From positions 124,001-188,000 of the forward strand of contig JADJUE010000005.1 of assembly GCA_016710785.1 (NCBI GenBank): DNA of 64,000 nucleotides, read 5' to 3'. The notes beneath the pieces are model-generated. The model did no database searches. It worked only from the letters and a program-made list of their open reading frames with translations, and was not told the DNA's origin. Made by a program: the position numbers and the translations under genes. The stretch comes from Candidatus Epilinea brevis. GTDB taxonomy: Bacteria; Chloroflexota; Anaerolineae; Epilineales; Epilineaceae. This document shows positions 45,447-56,000 of the stretch, one piece after another. Each line of letters starts with the position of its first letter. Position 1 is the stretch's first letter.

Positions 45447-46445
45447 GTGAAGCGTTCCCCCTGGCTCCTGGCCACCCTGCTTGCCTGCGGTCTGGCCATC
45501 ACCAACGTGGCTTGCAGCAGCGCGGAAGCACCCGCCGGCGACGAGGCCACCCAGACCGACGCCGGTGGCGAAGCCGCCGCCGTGCCCACCGCCGCCGATG
45601 CCGCGGACGATGCTACGGCCTTCAAAGACCTGGGCACCGAGGCCAACCCCATCCTGATGAGCTTCACGCCCAGCGGCAAGCAGGAGAACGTCACCACCGG
45701 CAGCGAGGCGGTGGTCAAGCTGCTGAGCGAAGCGACCGGCCTGACGATCAAGGGCTCGGTGGCCTCCAGCTACGGCGCCGTGGTGGAAGCCATGGGCGCC
45801 GGCAACGCCCACGCCGCCTGGCTGCCCACCTTCAGCTACATCCTGGCCCATGAGAAGTATGAGGTGACGCCGCTGCTGGCCGTCTCGCGCTTCGGCAAGA
45901 CCACCTATGCCAGCCTGCTGATCACCAAGACGGGCAGCGGCATCACCGACATCGCCGGGCTCAAGGGCAAGAAGTTCTGCCGCCCGGACGCCGAATCCAC
46001 CTCGGGATGGATCGTACCCTCCATCACCCTGAAGGCCGCCGGCGTGGATCCGGAGACGGACCTGACGGTCGTGGACCTCGGCAACCACGACGGCGTGGTC
46101 ACCGGGGTCTACAACGGCGACTGCGACGCCGGCGCCATCTTCGACGATGCCCGCGGCAACGTGGAGAAGGACCTGTCGGACGTGAAGGATGTCGTGGCGG
46201 TCATGGCAACCTCCGACGCCATCCCCAACGACAACCTGTCCGTGGTCAAGGGCTTCCCCAAGGATGTCTCCGACAAGCTGACGGCCGGGCTGCAGGTGGT
46301 GCTGGCCTCTGATGCGGGCAAGGAGGCGCTCAAGACGCTCTACAGCGTCGAGGCCCTGGAGCCCATCGGCGACGACTTCTACGACACCTTCCGCGCCACC
46401 TTGAGCAAGGCCGGCATCAACGCGGCAGACCTGGTCACGCAATAG
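45447..46445 (+). CDS. Phosphonate/phosphite-type ABC transporter substrate-binding lipoprotein (PhnD-like)
   Basis: This 332-residue protein has a signal peptide with lipobox NVACS (Cys about 24) and an E/A-rich linker. The PhnD fold is shown by NPILMSFTPSGKQENVTTGS (about 68), AVVEAMGAGNAHAAWLPTFSYILAHE, TDIAGLKGKKFCRPDAESTSG (the phosphoryl-binding Ser/Thr segment) and GVYNGDCDAGAIFDDAR. It binds the ligand outside the cell. It is the first gene of an operon with an ATPase and a fused permease. The ligand may be phosphonate, phosphite or a related oxyanion; no C-P lyase or phosphite dehydrogenase genes are present. Confidence 0.9.
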   Translation: MKRSPWLLATLLACGLAITNVACSSAEAPAGDEATQTDAGGEAAAVPTAADAADDATAFKDLGTEANPILMSFTPSGKQENVTTGSEAVVKLLSEATGLTIKGSVASSYGAVVEAMGAGNAHAAWLPTFSYILAHEKYEVTPLLAVSRFGKTTYASLLITKTGSGITDIAGLKGKKFCRPDAESTSGWIVPSITLKAAGVDPETDLTVVDLGNHDGVVTGVYNGDCDAGAIFDDARGNVEKDLSDVKDVVAVMATSDAIPNDNLSVVKGFPKDVSDKLTAGLQVVLASDAGKEALKTLYSVEALEPIGDDFYDTFRATLSKAGINAADLVTQ

Positions 46446-46459
46446 CCCTCATCCCTCAG

Positions 46460-46489
46460 CCCCCTCGCCCGCCGGCGCGGGCGAGGGGG
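46460..46489 (+). terminator. Intra-operon hairpin between the PhnD-like and PhnC-like genes
   Basis: A perfect 12-base GC stem (46460-46471 with 46478-46489) with a six-base loop starts 15 bases after the PhnD-like stop. There is no T-run. Such elements often trim or attenuate transcripts so that the binding protein is made in excess of the transporter. Confidence 0.5.
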
Positions 46490-46514
46490 TGACGGTTCCT
46501 CGTGAGGCCCATCC

Positions 46515-47272
<758 letters not shown>

Positions 47273-47273
<1 letters not shown>

Positions 47274-49783
47274 TGGGCGGCACGGCGCGGTCCTTCATCG
47301 CCTCGCTGCTGCTGCCAGGTCTGGGCCAGGCCCTGGCTGGGCGGCGGCAACGCGGCGCCGTCATCCTCCTGGCCACCATGGCCATCGCCCTGGTGGTGGC
47401 CGGTGGTGGGGGTGGCTGGCTGCTCCTCGCCCCCTTCTGGCTGCTGCAGTCCGCCGACGCGAGCGCGATGGCCGGAGGACGTCAGGGCCGACTGGGGACG
47501 ATGACCCTCTTGGGTCTCATCCCCCTTTACGTGATCGGTTGGCAGCTGACGGAGATGGCGCCGGAGCGCCTGATCACCGGCTTCCCTCGCGTGGCACCGC
47601 TCTTCCGCGGCCTGGCACGGCCGGACTTCATCGACCCGGTGATGGAGACGCTGGCCGAGGCGCACATCGACACCTACACGCCCTGCGGCGACAAGCAGGC
47701 TCCCAGCGATACGGCGGCGCTGGAGCCCGCGCAGCCTTCCCTGCGCCTGGAACCGGCCTGCGTCGACCTGGGAGCGCCCCTGGCCCTCAGCGGCGCCGGC
47801 TTCCCGCCCGGCGAGCTGGACCTGACCCTGACCAACGGTGGGTCCAACGCCCGCATCAGGCTGGGCGCGGCGACAGTGGGCGCCGACGGGGCCTTCCGTT
47901 CGGAGATCCGGATTCCACCAGATTCGGTCAACGTCGTCACCCAGCAATCCCGGACGGCCGTTGAGCAGACGATCACCGCGCTGATGACCCGCGATACTGG
48001 CCGGATCACCCTGAGCCAGACCCTACGTGACATCCTGGCCCGCCTGAGCGAGACCATCGCCATCGGCTTCCTGGCCACGCTCCTGGGCACCCTGCTGGCC
48101 CTGCCCTTCTCGCTGCTGGGAGCGCGCAACCTGATGGGCGGCAGCCGCGTCACGCGGCTGGTCTACCGCGGGGCGCGTCTGGCGATGAACGTGGTGCGCT
48201 CGATCGAGTCGCTGATCCTGGCCATCATCTTCGTCGTGTGGGTGAGCCAGGGTCCCTTCGCCGGCATGCTGGCGCTCATGGTCCACACGGTGGCGGCGGT
48301 GGGCAAGCTGTTCAGCGAGACCATCGAGGGCGTGGATGAGGGCCCGGTGGAGGCCATCCGCGCCTCTGGCGCACGCTGGGCGCAGCTGGTGCGCTATGCC
48401 GTGCTGCCGCAGGTGACGCCCTCCTTCATCGCCTACAGCGTCTACCGCTGGGACATCAACATCCGCATGTCGACGGTGGTGGGTCTGGTGGGCGGCGGCG
48501 GCCTGGGCATGCTGCTGACGGACTGGCTGAAGCTGGGCTTCTGGTCCCAGGCGGCCACGGCCATCCTGGTCATCGCCCTGGTCATCATCCCCATGGAGAG
48601 CGTGAGCAACCGCTTGCGCGACCGGGTGTTCAGCGGGCAGCCGGTGTTGGGGCCGGCAGGCCGGACCCTGGCGCCCTGGCTGCTGCTGGCGGCCACCGTC
48701 TGGGCCTGGCGAACGGCCGAGGTGGCGCCGCTGCGCCTGCTGCGGGATGCCCGGAAGGTCCTGCCCATCGCCGGCAGCTTCGCCAGCCCCCTGCTCGTCG
48801 AGCGCGAGGCGCGCATCGTCACCCATGCCGCCCAGCTGACGGTGCCCTGCGGCGGGCCGGCGGCGGCGCAGACTGGGGATGGCGCACTGCGCATCGGCAC
48901 GACCTGCGCGGGACCCAAGGACAGGGTGCCGGTTTCCGCCTCCGGATTGCTGCCGGGCGCCAAGGTCAAACTGGCCTGGGATCTGGGTGACGGGAGCGAG
49001 CTGCCGGTCAAGCTGCCCAAGGGTGGCGACGCGGTGGGGCCGGATGGCAGCTTCGAGGCCGAGGCTGAGGTCCGCGCGCTGGTAGCAGACACGGCCAAAG
49101 TGGCCGGTACTCCGGCCCTGTTGGTCATGACCGTGGCCGAGCCGGTGGGATGGCGGCCGAGCGTGGCCCTGCTGCGCGTGCTGGACTCCCTCCTGGTCAC
49201 CCTCCTCTCGGCCCTGTGGGCCACCACTCTGGGCGCCCTGGCGGCCATCCCGATCTCCTTCCTGGCGGCGCGCAACGTCATGCCGCGCAGCGGTCTGGGC
49301 AACCTGCTGTACCGCGGTGCCCGCTCCCTGCTCACCATCCTGCGCGCGGTGGAGCCGATGCTCTGGGCCTTGATTTTCGCCCGCTGGGTGGGGGCGGGCG
49401 TGCCCTTTCCGGCCATTCCGGCCCTGGCCCTGGTCACCTTCGCCAACCTGGGCAAGCTCTTCGCCGAGGCCATCGAGGACATCGACGCCGGACCCGTGGA
49501 GGCCTTGCAGGCGGCGGGGGCCGCCCGTCTGCAGCAACTGCGCTTCGGCATCCTGCCGCAAGTCCTGCTGCCCTTCCTGTCCTTCGGTATCTATTTCTGG
49601 GACATCACGGTGCGCATGAGCACGGTGGTGGGCTTCGTCTCCGGGGCGGGCATCGGCGCCCGGCTCAAGGAGTGGATGAACGGCTTCCAGTACCGCTCCG
49701 CGGCGGTGGCCATCCTGGCCATCATCCTGATGGTCACGGCGATGGACACGCTCAGCGCACGGATCCGGGCCCGTTTGAGGTGA
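47273..49783 (+). CDS. phnE: Double-length PhnE-type permease with two extracytoplasmic Ig-like insertions
   Basis: This 836-residue protein is a head-to-tail fusion of two PhnE permeases. An N-terminal hydrophobic part (about 8-110) precedes an extracytoplasmic Ig-like stretch (about 155-240, with LEPACVDLG). Permease domain 1 (about 255-450) has the EAA loop EGPVEAIRASGARWAQLVRY. A second Ig-like stretch (about 515-625, with IGTTCAGPKDRVPVSASGL) precedes permease domain 2 (about 640-836) with AGPVEALQAAGAARLQQLRF. One chain would supply both halves of the channel. Standalone PhnE proteins are roughly 260-300 residues. The Ig-like additions are not normal PhnE parts and may contact the binding protein or the cell wall. 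Confidence 0.9.
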
Positions 49784-49869
49784 CGGTCTGGGGCGAGCGG
49801 TGCCGGCCACGCCGGTTTGCTATCATGGCGTGATCGCCCTCCGCACCGTGATCCCCACCGGGAGACGCC

Positions 49870-51063
49870 ATGTCTGAGTACTCGCTGGAAGCATACGGCG
49901 ACATGATCTCCAACCGCCTGCGCTTCGACGCCTACGTCCAGGCCATGCGGCAGACCATCCGCCCCGGCGACATCGTGCTGGATATCGGCACCGGGACCGG
50001 CATCTTCGCCTTGCTGGCCGCGCAGCTGGGGGCGCGCCATGTCTATGCGGTGGAGTCGTCGGACGCCGTTCAGCTCGGCCGGGAATGTGCCGCGGCGAGC
50101 GGGCTGGCCGATGCCATCAGCTTCCATCAGGGGCTCTCGACCGATCTGCGCCTGCCCGAGCGCGCCGACGTCATCGTTTCCGATCTGCGCGGCGTGCTGC
50201 CGCTGCATGACGGGCATCTTGCGGCCATCATCGATGCCCGTCAACGCCTGCTGAAGCCGGGAGGAAGGCTCATCCCGCTGCGCGATACCGTCAAGGCTGC
50301 CGTCGTCAGCAATGCCGCCGTGTACGAACAGCTGACGTCGCCTTGGGACGGGCAGGCTCTGGGTCTGGACCTGAAGCCGGCCTTGCGCCTGGCGACCCAC
50401 CGCTGGCGCAGCGCCGTCATCGGCAAGGAGGATCTCGTCACGGCCCCGGCCGAGCTCTTCACCCTGGACTACCACCGCATCGACGCGCCGGGTGCGGCAG
50501 GCAGCGCCGAATTGACTGTCGAGCGCGGGGCAGTCGCGCAGGGCCTGGCCGTCTGGTTCGATGCCCTGCTGGCCGATGGCATCAGCTTCACCACGGCACC
50601 CGGAGCACCGCGGCTGGTCTATGGCCATGCCTTCTTCCCCTGGCCGCAAGCCGTGCCGCTGAGCGCCGGCGATCGCGCGGAGATCGCCCTCAGGGCCGAT
50701 TCCATCGGCGGACATTACGAATGGCGTTGGCGCACCAGACTGCGCGACGACAGCGGCAAGGTGCGCGCCACCTTCGACCAGTCGTCGTTCGACGGTCGCA
50801 CATTCTCGCTCGATCGCCTTCGCCGCCGCGCCGCCGACGCCCGGCCGCTGGCCTCCTCGGAAGGGCGAGCGCTGGCCATGCTGCTGGCCCTGTTCGATGG
50901 TACGCAGGACCTGACGGGGATGGCCGAGGTGCTCGTCGGACAGTTCCCTGAGCAGTTCCCGACCCTGCGCGAGGCGCTGGACTTTGCCGCCGAGGCTTCG
51001 GTGCGCTTCGGGCGCTGGGAGTCGCCGGATTCGGCCGCGGCGGGATCCCTCCACGTGCGGTAG
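49870..51063 (+). CDS. PRMT-like class I methyltransferase with a C-terminal winged-helix/PqqD-like domain
   Basis: This is a 397-residue cytosolic protein. ATG 49870 follows GGGAG. Residues 1-150 are a SAM-binding Rossmann fold of the protein-arginine-methyltransferase type: DRLRF-like NRLRFDAYVQAM, VLDIGTGTGIFALLAAQLGA, the acidic VESSD and VSDLRGVLPLHD. The PRMT double-Glu loop is not conserved, so arginine methylation is doubtful. Residues 155-300 form the beta-barrel half. Residues 325-385 (LAMLLALFDGTQDLTGMAEVL) look like a small helical or PqqD-type domain, suggesting peptide or partner binding. A TATCAT box at 49821 may be its -10. Confidence 0.75.
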   Translation: MSEYSLEAYGDMISNRLRFDAYVQAMRQTIRPGDIVLDIGTGTGIFALLAAQLGARHVYAVESSDAVQLGRECAAASGLADAISFHQGLSTDLRLPERADVIVSDLRGVLPLHDGHLAAIIDARQRLLKPGGRLIPLRDTVKAAVVSNAAVYEQLTSPWDGQALGLDLKPALRLATHRWRSAVIGKEDLVTAPAELFTLDYHRIDAPGAAGSAELTVERGAVAQGLAVWFDALLADGISFTTAPGAPRLVYGHAFFPWPQAVPLSAGDRAEIALRADSIGGHYEWRWRTRLRDDSGKVRATFDQSSFDGRTFSLDRLRRRAADARPLASSEGRALAMLLALFDGTQDLTGMAEVLVGQFPEQFPTLREALDFAAEASVRFGRWESPDSAAAGSLHVR

Positions 51064-51084
51064 GCCCAAGGTTGCGGGCATCCC

Positions 51085-51113
51085 TTGCGCGGTCTTGGCC
51101 TCCCGTCTATACT
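51085..51113 (+). promoter_or_regulatory. Candidate promoter of the small coiled-coil protein gene
   Basis: TTGCGC (51085-51090) and TATACT (51108-51113) are separated by 17 bases, just after the methyltransferase stop. The leader to ATG 51183 would be about 63 bases. Confidence 0.45.
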
Positions 51114-51182
51114 GCCGTTTGCTGCGGAGCCGGCGTCCGGCCGGCCCCGCCTGAGTCGCTTCCCTCCATGAGGCATCCGGTC

Positions 51183-51548
51183 ATGATCAACGCATACACC
51201 TTGCGCCCCGACGCCGACTACCTGGCCGAGCAGGCCTACCTGCGCAAGCGGGTGGAGCAGATCGAAAAGGGCATGGGCAAGCTCGCCGGACGTGCGCGCG
51301 AGCCACAGGTCATCACCCAGCAGATGGACGCTCTCGACCGCGCGCGGGAGCTGACCGGCTCGCTGGCCAAGCAGGTGCGCGTGCGCCCGCTGGCCGAGGC
51401 CGTCCGCGCCCAGAAGGAATGGCTGGAACGCGCCCGCGCCCATCAGGGCGACCTCAAGGGCGAGCCGCGCATGGCCTTCAACCGTATCGAGCTGGATCTG
51501 CGGTTGCTGGACGAGATCCTGGCCGGTTGGCAGGCCCCGCGAAACTAG
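51183..51548 (+). CDS. Small helical hypothetical protein
   Basis: This 121-residue protein is almost entirely helical and charged: YLAEQAYLRKRVEQIEKGMG, EPQVITQQMDALDRARELTG and MAFNRIELDLRLLDEILAGW. A coiled coil or helical bundle is likely. There is no signal peptide, Cys or enzymatic motif. ATG 51183 is preferred because GAGG lies nine bases upstream; ATG 51168 would add five residues. It has its own promoter-like sequence. I do not recognise the family. Confidence 0.55.
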   Translation: MINAYTLRPDADYLAEQAYLRKRVEQIEKGMGKLAGRAREPQVITQQMDALDRARELTGSLAKQVRVRPLAEAVRAQKEWLERARAHQGDLKGEPRMAFNRIELDLRLLDEILAGWQAPRN

Positions 51549-51591
51549 GCGCGCGGACGCGGGCCCGCGAAGAGCGCGGCTTGTTCGCCGC

Positions 51592-52974
51592 ATGAAGCTC
51601 CGCCTGGGCCACGGCCCGCCGCCATCCCCGGGCCCCGCCGCCAGGCTTCTCGAGATCCTGGGGGTCGCCATGCAGGCCGTCGACCCGGCGGCCTTGGTGG
51701 CATCCCATCTGCGCCTGGACGGCGAGCAGTTGCACGCCGGTCCGGTGACCGTCGACCTCGGCGCGGTGGATCGGGTGTTCCTGGTGGCCGCCGGCAAGGC
51801 CGCCGCTACCATGGCCGCCGCCGCCGAGCGCATCCTCGGCCCTCGCCTGAGCGGCGGCGTGGCCGTCACCGCCCGCGGCGGCGGCATCCACCGGCTGGAG
51901 CGCTGCACCCTGCATGAGGGCGGCCATCCCCTGCCGGACCCCTCCAGCCTGCTGGCGGCGCGACAGATGGCGCGGATGCTGGAAGGCCTGACTGAGCGGG
52001 ACCTGGTGATCGCCCTCATCTCCGGCGGCAGCTCCGCCCTTCTGGAACTGCCGGCGGGGCGCCTCAACCTGGTGGACCTGCAGACCGCCACCGCCAGCCT
52101 CCTGGCCTCCGGCGCCGCCATCCACGAGATCAACACCGTGCGCCGGCACCTCTCGCGCCTCAAGGGCGGCGGTCTGGCGCGCCTGGCGGCCCCGGCCCGG
52201 CTGGTGGCCCTGGTGCTGTCCGACGTGGTGGGCTCACCGCTGGACGCGATCGGCAGCGGCCCCACGGTGCCGGACCCCACAACCTACGCCGACGCCGCCG
52301 CGGTCATCGCCCGCTACGGCCTCTGGAGTTCGCTGCCAGCGTCCATCAGCGAGCATCTGCGCACCGGCATGAGCGGACGGATCGCGGAGACGGCCAAACA
52401 GGGCGAGCCCTGCTTCGCGCGCAGCGCCACCGCCCTCATCGGCGACAATGCCCTGGCGGCGAGGGCCGCGGGCGAAGCCGCGGCAGCCCTGGGTTATGGC
52501 GTCCTCCACCTGGGCAGCCGCTTCCAGGGCGAGGCCCGCGAACTGGGCCGGATCATGGCCTCCCTGGGACAGGCGGTGGCCGCCGAGGGCTTGCCCCTCG
52601 CCGCGCCGGCCTGCCTGATCGCCGGGGGCGAGAGCACGGTGTCCCTCAAGCGCCTGGGCGGCGTGGGCGGACGCAACCAGGAGCTGGCCCTGGCCGCCGC
52701 CATCGCCCTGGACGATCCCCGTTGGGCCGGCATCAGCCTGGCCAGCTTCGGCACAGACGGCGTCGACGGCGCCACGGACGCCGCCGGCGCCGTCGTCGAC
52801 GGCACAACCGCCGCCAGGGCCCGCACCATGGGCCTGGATCCACAGCAGGCCTTGGCCGGTCATGACAGTGGGCGCTTCTTCCAGACCTTGGGGGAAGCCA
52901 TCGTCAGCGGGCCGACGGGGACGAACGTGAACGATCTGATGGTGCTGCTGGTAGACGGGACCGCCGCGGGCTGA
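51592..52974 (+). CDS. Glycerate 2-kinase (DUF4147/MOFRL family)
   Basis: This 460-residue enzyme phosphorylates D-glycerate to 2-phosphoglycerate. The DUF4147 half has VFLVAAGKAAATMAAAAER, LHEGGHPLPDPSSLLAARQM, DLVIALISGGSSALLELPAG, INTVRRHLSRLKGGGLARLA and LSDVVGSPLDAIGSGPTVPDP. The MOFRL half has GRNQELALAAAIAL and SFGTDGVDGATDAAGAVVD. All are classical for GckA/TtuD. It follows the small helical gene by 43 bases. The product enters glycolysis upstream of enolase. A strong bidirectional hairpin follows it. Confidence 0.93.
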   Translation: MKLRLGHGPPPSPGPAARLLEILGVAMQAVDPAALVASHLRLDGEQLHAGPVTVDLGAVDRVFLVAAGKAAATMAAAAERILGPRLSGGVAVTARGGGIHRLERCTLHEGGHPLPDPSSLLAARQMARMLEGLTERDLVIALISGGSSALLELPAGRLNLVDLQTATASLLASGAAIHEINTVRRHLSRLKGGGLARLAAPARLVALVLSDVVGSPLDAIGSGPTVPDPTTYADAAAVIARYGLWSSLPASISEHLRTGMSGRIAETAKQGEPCFARSATALIGDNALAARAAGEAAAALGYGVLHLGSRFQGEARELGRIMASLGQAVAAEGLPLAAPACLIAGGESTVSLKRLGGVGGRNQELALAAAIALDDPRWAGISLASFGTDGVDGATDAAGAVVDGTTAARARTMGLDPQQALAGHDSGRFFQTLGEAIVSGPTGTNVNDLMVLLVDGTAAG

Positions 52975-53025
52975 GAGGCCGACCGCTGTCCGTCGCGGGT
53001 CGACCGGATCATGCAGGCGCAACAA

Positions 53026-53064
53026 GATGACGGCCCGGAGGGAGATTCCCTCCGGGCCGTCATC
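53026..53064. terminator. Strong bidirectional terminator hairpin
   Basis: A perfect 18-base stem (53026-53043 with 53047-53064) and a three-base loop lie between the convergent glycerate kinase and subtilase genes. On the minus strand it lies 12 bases past the subtilase stop codon. Confidence 0.8.
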
Positions 53065-53076
53065 GTCATCAGGCCG

Positions 53077-56000
53077 TCACTGCGCTTCGGCCATCACCAC
53101 CACCCAGTAATGCCCTAAGGGCGAGCCGGGCACGTAGTCGTAGTAGACGCCGATATGCGTCAACTCCGGGGTAAGCACGCGGCCGGCCGTCTCGCCGTTG
53201 CCCAACCAGGTGTTGGCCACCAGGTCGGCGCTGCCGTTCTGGCCGGCGATCAACTGCTTCACCTGTCGGGCGCTGTAGCCCGCCCGGGCCACGCGGTCCT
53301 CCGGCGTCGAACCATCGCTGCCCACATGGTCGAAGAAGCGGTGGGTGCTCATGTCCCAGACATGGCGGTCTGCTACCTGCATCAGGGCGTCGTTGACCAC
53401 CAGCGGCCGCAAGCCAGCCGCCGAACGCGCCTTGTTGAGTCGCTCCATGATCGTGGCCATGCGCTCCGGATCGCGCGGCGGCGCCGGCGGCAACGGGTTG
53501 TCCGCGGTGGGCGGTCCGGTGACCACCGTCAGGCGCGGCGGGTTGCCGCCATGACCGGCGTCCCAGTCGAAGACATTGCTCTGACCGTTGCGCGGCCCGT
53601 CGAAGCGGAAGCTGACCTTGCCGGTGGTCAGCGAGCGCCAGGCCAGCTCCTTCAACTCATTGGTGCGGAAGATGAAGACGTTGTCTCTTCCGGCGTCCAG
53701 GTCCGTCTGCACCAGCTTCGGGTCCATGCGGGCCACCACCTGCGTGTCGTTGATGCGCTTGTAGCCGTGGAAGGCCCAGCCGGCGTCCACGTCGCCGCTC
53801 AAGAGGTTGACGTCCCAGCTGCCGTTGCCCAGCTTGGACAGCCGCTGCGTGGACTGGCCTGTAAGCGTCAGCCGCGCACCGGTCACCACCCGATCCTTGG
53901 CCAGGCTGGACAGGTCGAACTGCACGATACCGTTGTAGCGGTAGGCCTGTGAAAAGCCGGTGTAGGTGTTCATCGAGCCCAGGAAGTTGCGCGGATCGCT
54001 CTCCTTCACGTAGCCGACATCACCCGCCAGGGCCACGATCTCGATGATCTTGCTGGACCGGTCGGGCGTCGGCGGCGGCGGCGAGGTGGGGGTGCGGGTC
54101 GTCTGCGGCGCCTGGGTAGCGGTCGGCGGGTTCAGGGCCGGATCCTGGGTCGGCGCGGGCGGCTGACCGGGGTCCGCGGTGGGACCGGGCTGGGAGGGCG
54201 GTGTCGTTGGCGTGGCGATGACGATGGGCGTCTTGCTGTAGTTGATGTACAGCACCGGTCCCGGATACAGCGTCTTGTCGCCCACGCCGCTGTCCCAGCT
54301 GACCAGGTTGGCGAAGTCGCCGCTGCTGGGCCCGTCCATCCTTATCGTGAGGAGCCCGCTGCTGTCCACCCGGTTCTTCAGGAGCTCCAGCTGCGCGGCG
54401 GCGAAGTTGAAGACGTTCACCTGCCCCAGGTCCACGTCCTGAGCTCCCATGATGGGCAGCAGGGTGGAAAGCACCCGGGCACTGTGGATCTTGGCATAGC
54501 CGTGGCCATCGAAGCCGGCGTCGATGTCGGTATCCAGCAGATTGACCGTCCAGGTACCGGTGCGCGCGTTGTTGGCGTCGGTCCGGCCGAACAGGGTCAG
54601 ACGGGCGTAGTTGATGTGCATCCCCTGCGGGATGGCCGCCAGGTCCATCTGCATGGCGCCGTGGTACACGCGGTCGTTCCAGACGCCGGTGAAGGTATCG
54701 GAACTGCCCCAGTTGTTGCCGTAGGGCTGCGTGGACACGACCCAACCGATGCGCCCGGCCACCGGCCGCAGCTCGATCTCCGTGCCGCCGCCGGGGGCCG
54801 GTACCGGCAGGTCTGTGGGCCTTGCGCCGGCGGTGGGCGCCGGGGTATGGGTCGGCGGGGCCGTGGTCGCCGTGGGCGGCAGGGCCGTGGGCAGGCCGCC
54901 GGTACCGGCATCCATGGCGAAGGTGGCCACCCAGTAGCGGCGGAAGCCGTCGCCGGCGGCCTGATAACCGCCGCCCAGGCTCTTGCAGGTGGCGCAGAGA
55001 ATGATGGCCCGGTGACCGGAACTGCCCATCCAGGCCTGAACCGCGGCCTCGGGCGAGGCCTGGCCGCAAGCGACGATCTCGCCGTAGGGCCGCTGCAGCC
55101 CCTCCTTCACCATCCGGCTCTCCGGCGTGCTGCCGCCGGAGCCGTCATGGGAGCAACGCTGCGTGAGGGCCAGATCCAGGGCATGGTTCTGCGAGGCGCG
55201 GCGCAGTCCCAGGTGGATGGCCAGCGGCTGCAGCTGGTAGCCGGCCCGTTCGCGGTTGATCAACAGCTCCAGCTGGGCGACGGTGTCGCCGGGGTTCACC
55301 GGCTCCTGGGTGGGGAGCGGCGTGGCCGTCGCCCGCGGGGGGATGGCCGTCGGGCCTACAGGGACAACCGTCGGCGCAGCCGGCGTGCCGCTGCCGCCGC
55401 AGGGCTGCGGGTTCTGCGCCAAGGCCCTGTCCGCCTGGATGCGGCCCGCCCCGAAGGTGCGGTCCCAGCCGGGCGAACCCAGGTCCTTGGCGGTCGACTC
55501 CAGCACGTTCTCGATGTCCTGCGGGCTGCGGCAAGGACCTTGGGCCTTGAGCAGCGCCGCCACACCGGCGACGATGGGCGAGGCCATGGAGGTACCGTTC
55601 CAGGCCTGGTAGCTGCCGCCGCGCACGGTGGACAGGATGGCCACTCCCGGCGAGGAGACATCCAGGGCGTCTCCGTAGTTGGAGAAGTCCGCCAGACGGT
55701 CCTGTCGATCGGTAGCGGCCACGGAGATGACGCCGGGATAGGCGGCGGGGTAGCTGGGGTTGGAGGTGCTCTCGTTTCCGGCGGCCGCGACCACCGTCAC
55801 GCCCCTGCCGATGGCATAGGCGATGGCGTCGCGCAGGGCGCTGGAGGTGAATCGCCCGCCCAGGCTCATGTTGATGATCTGCGCGCCGTTGTCCGCGGCA
55901 TAGGTGACGCCGCCGGCGATCCAACTCATGTTGCCGCTGCCGCCGGCACCCAGCACCTTGACCGGCAGCACCATGGCCTCGGGGCCGCTGCCGAGGCCGC

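Noticed and set aside
48023..49810. 595-codon minus-strand open frame
   Set aside because: Antisense to the fused PhnE permease; Q/H/R/G-rich without family features.
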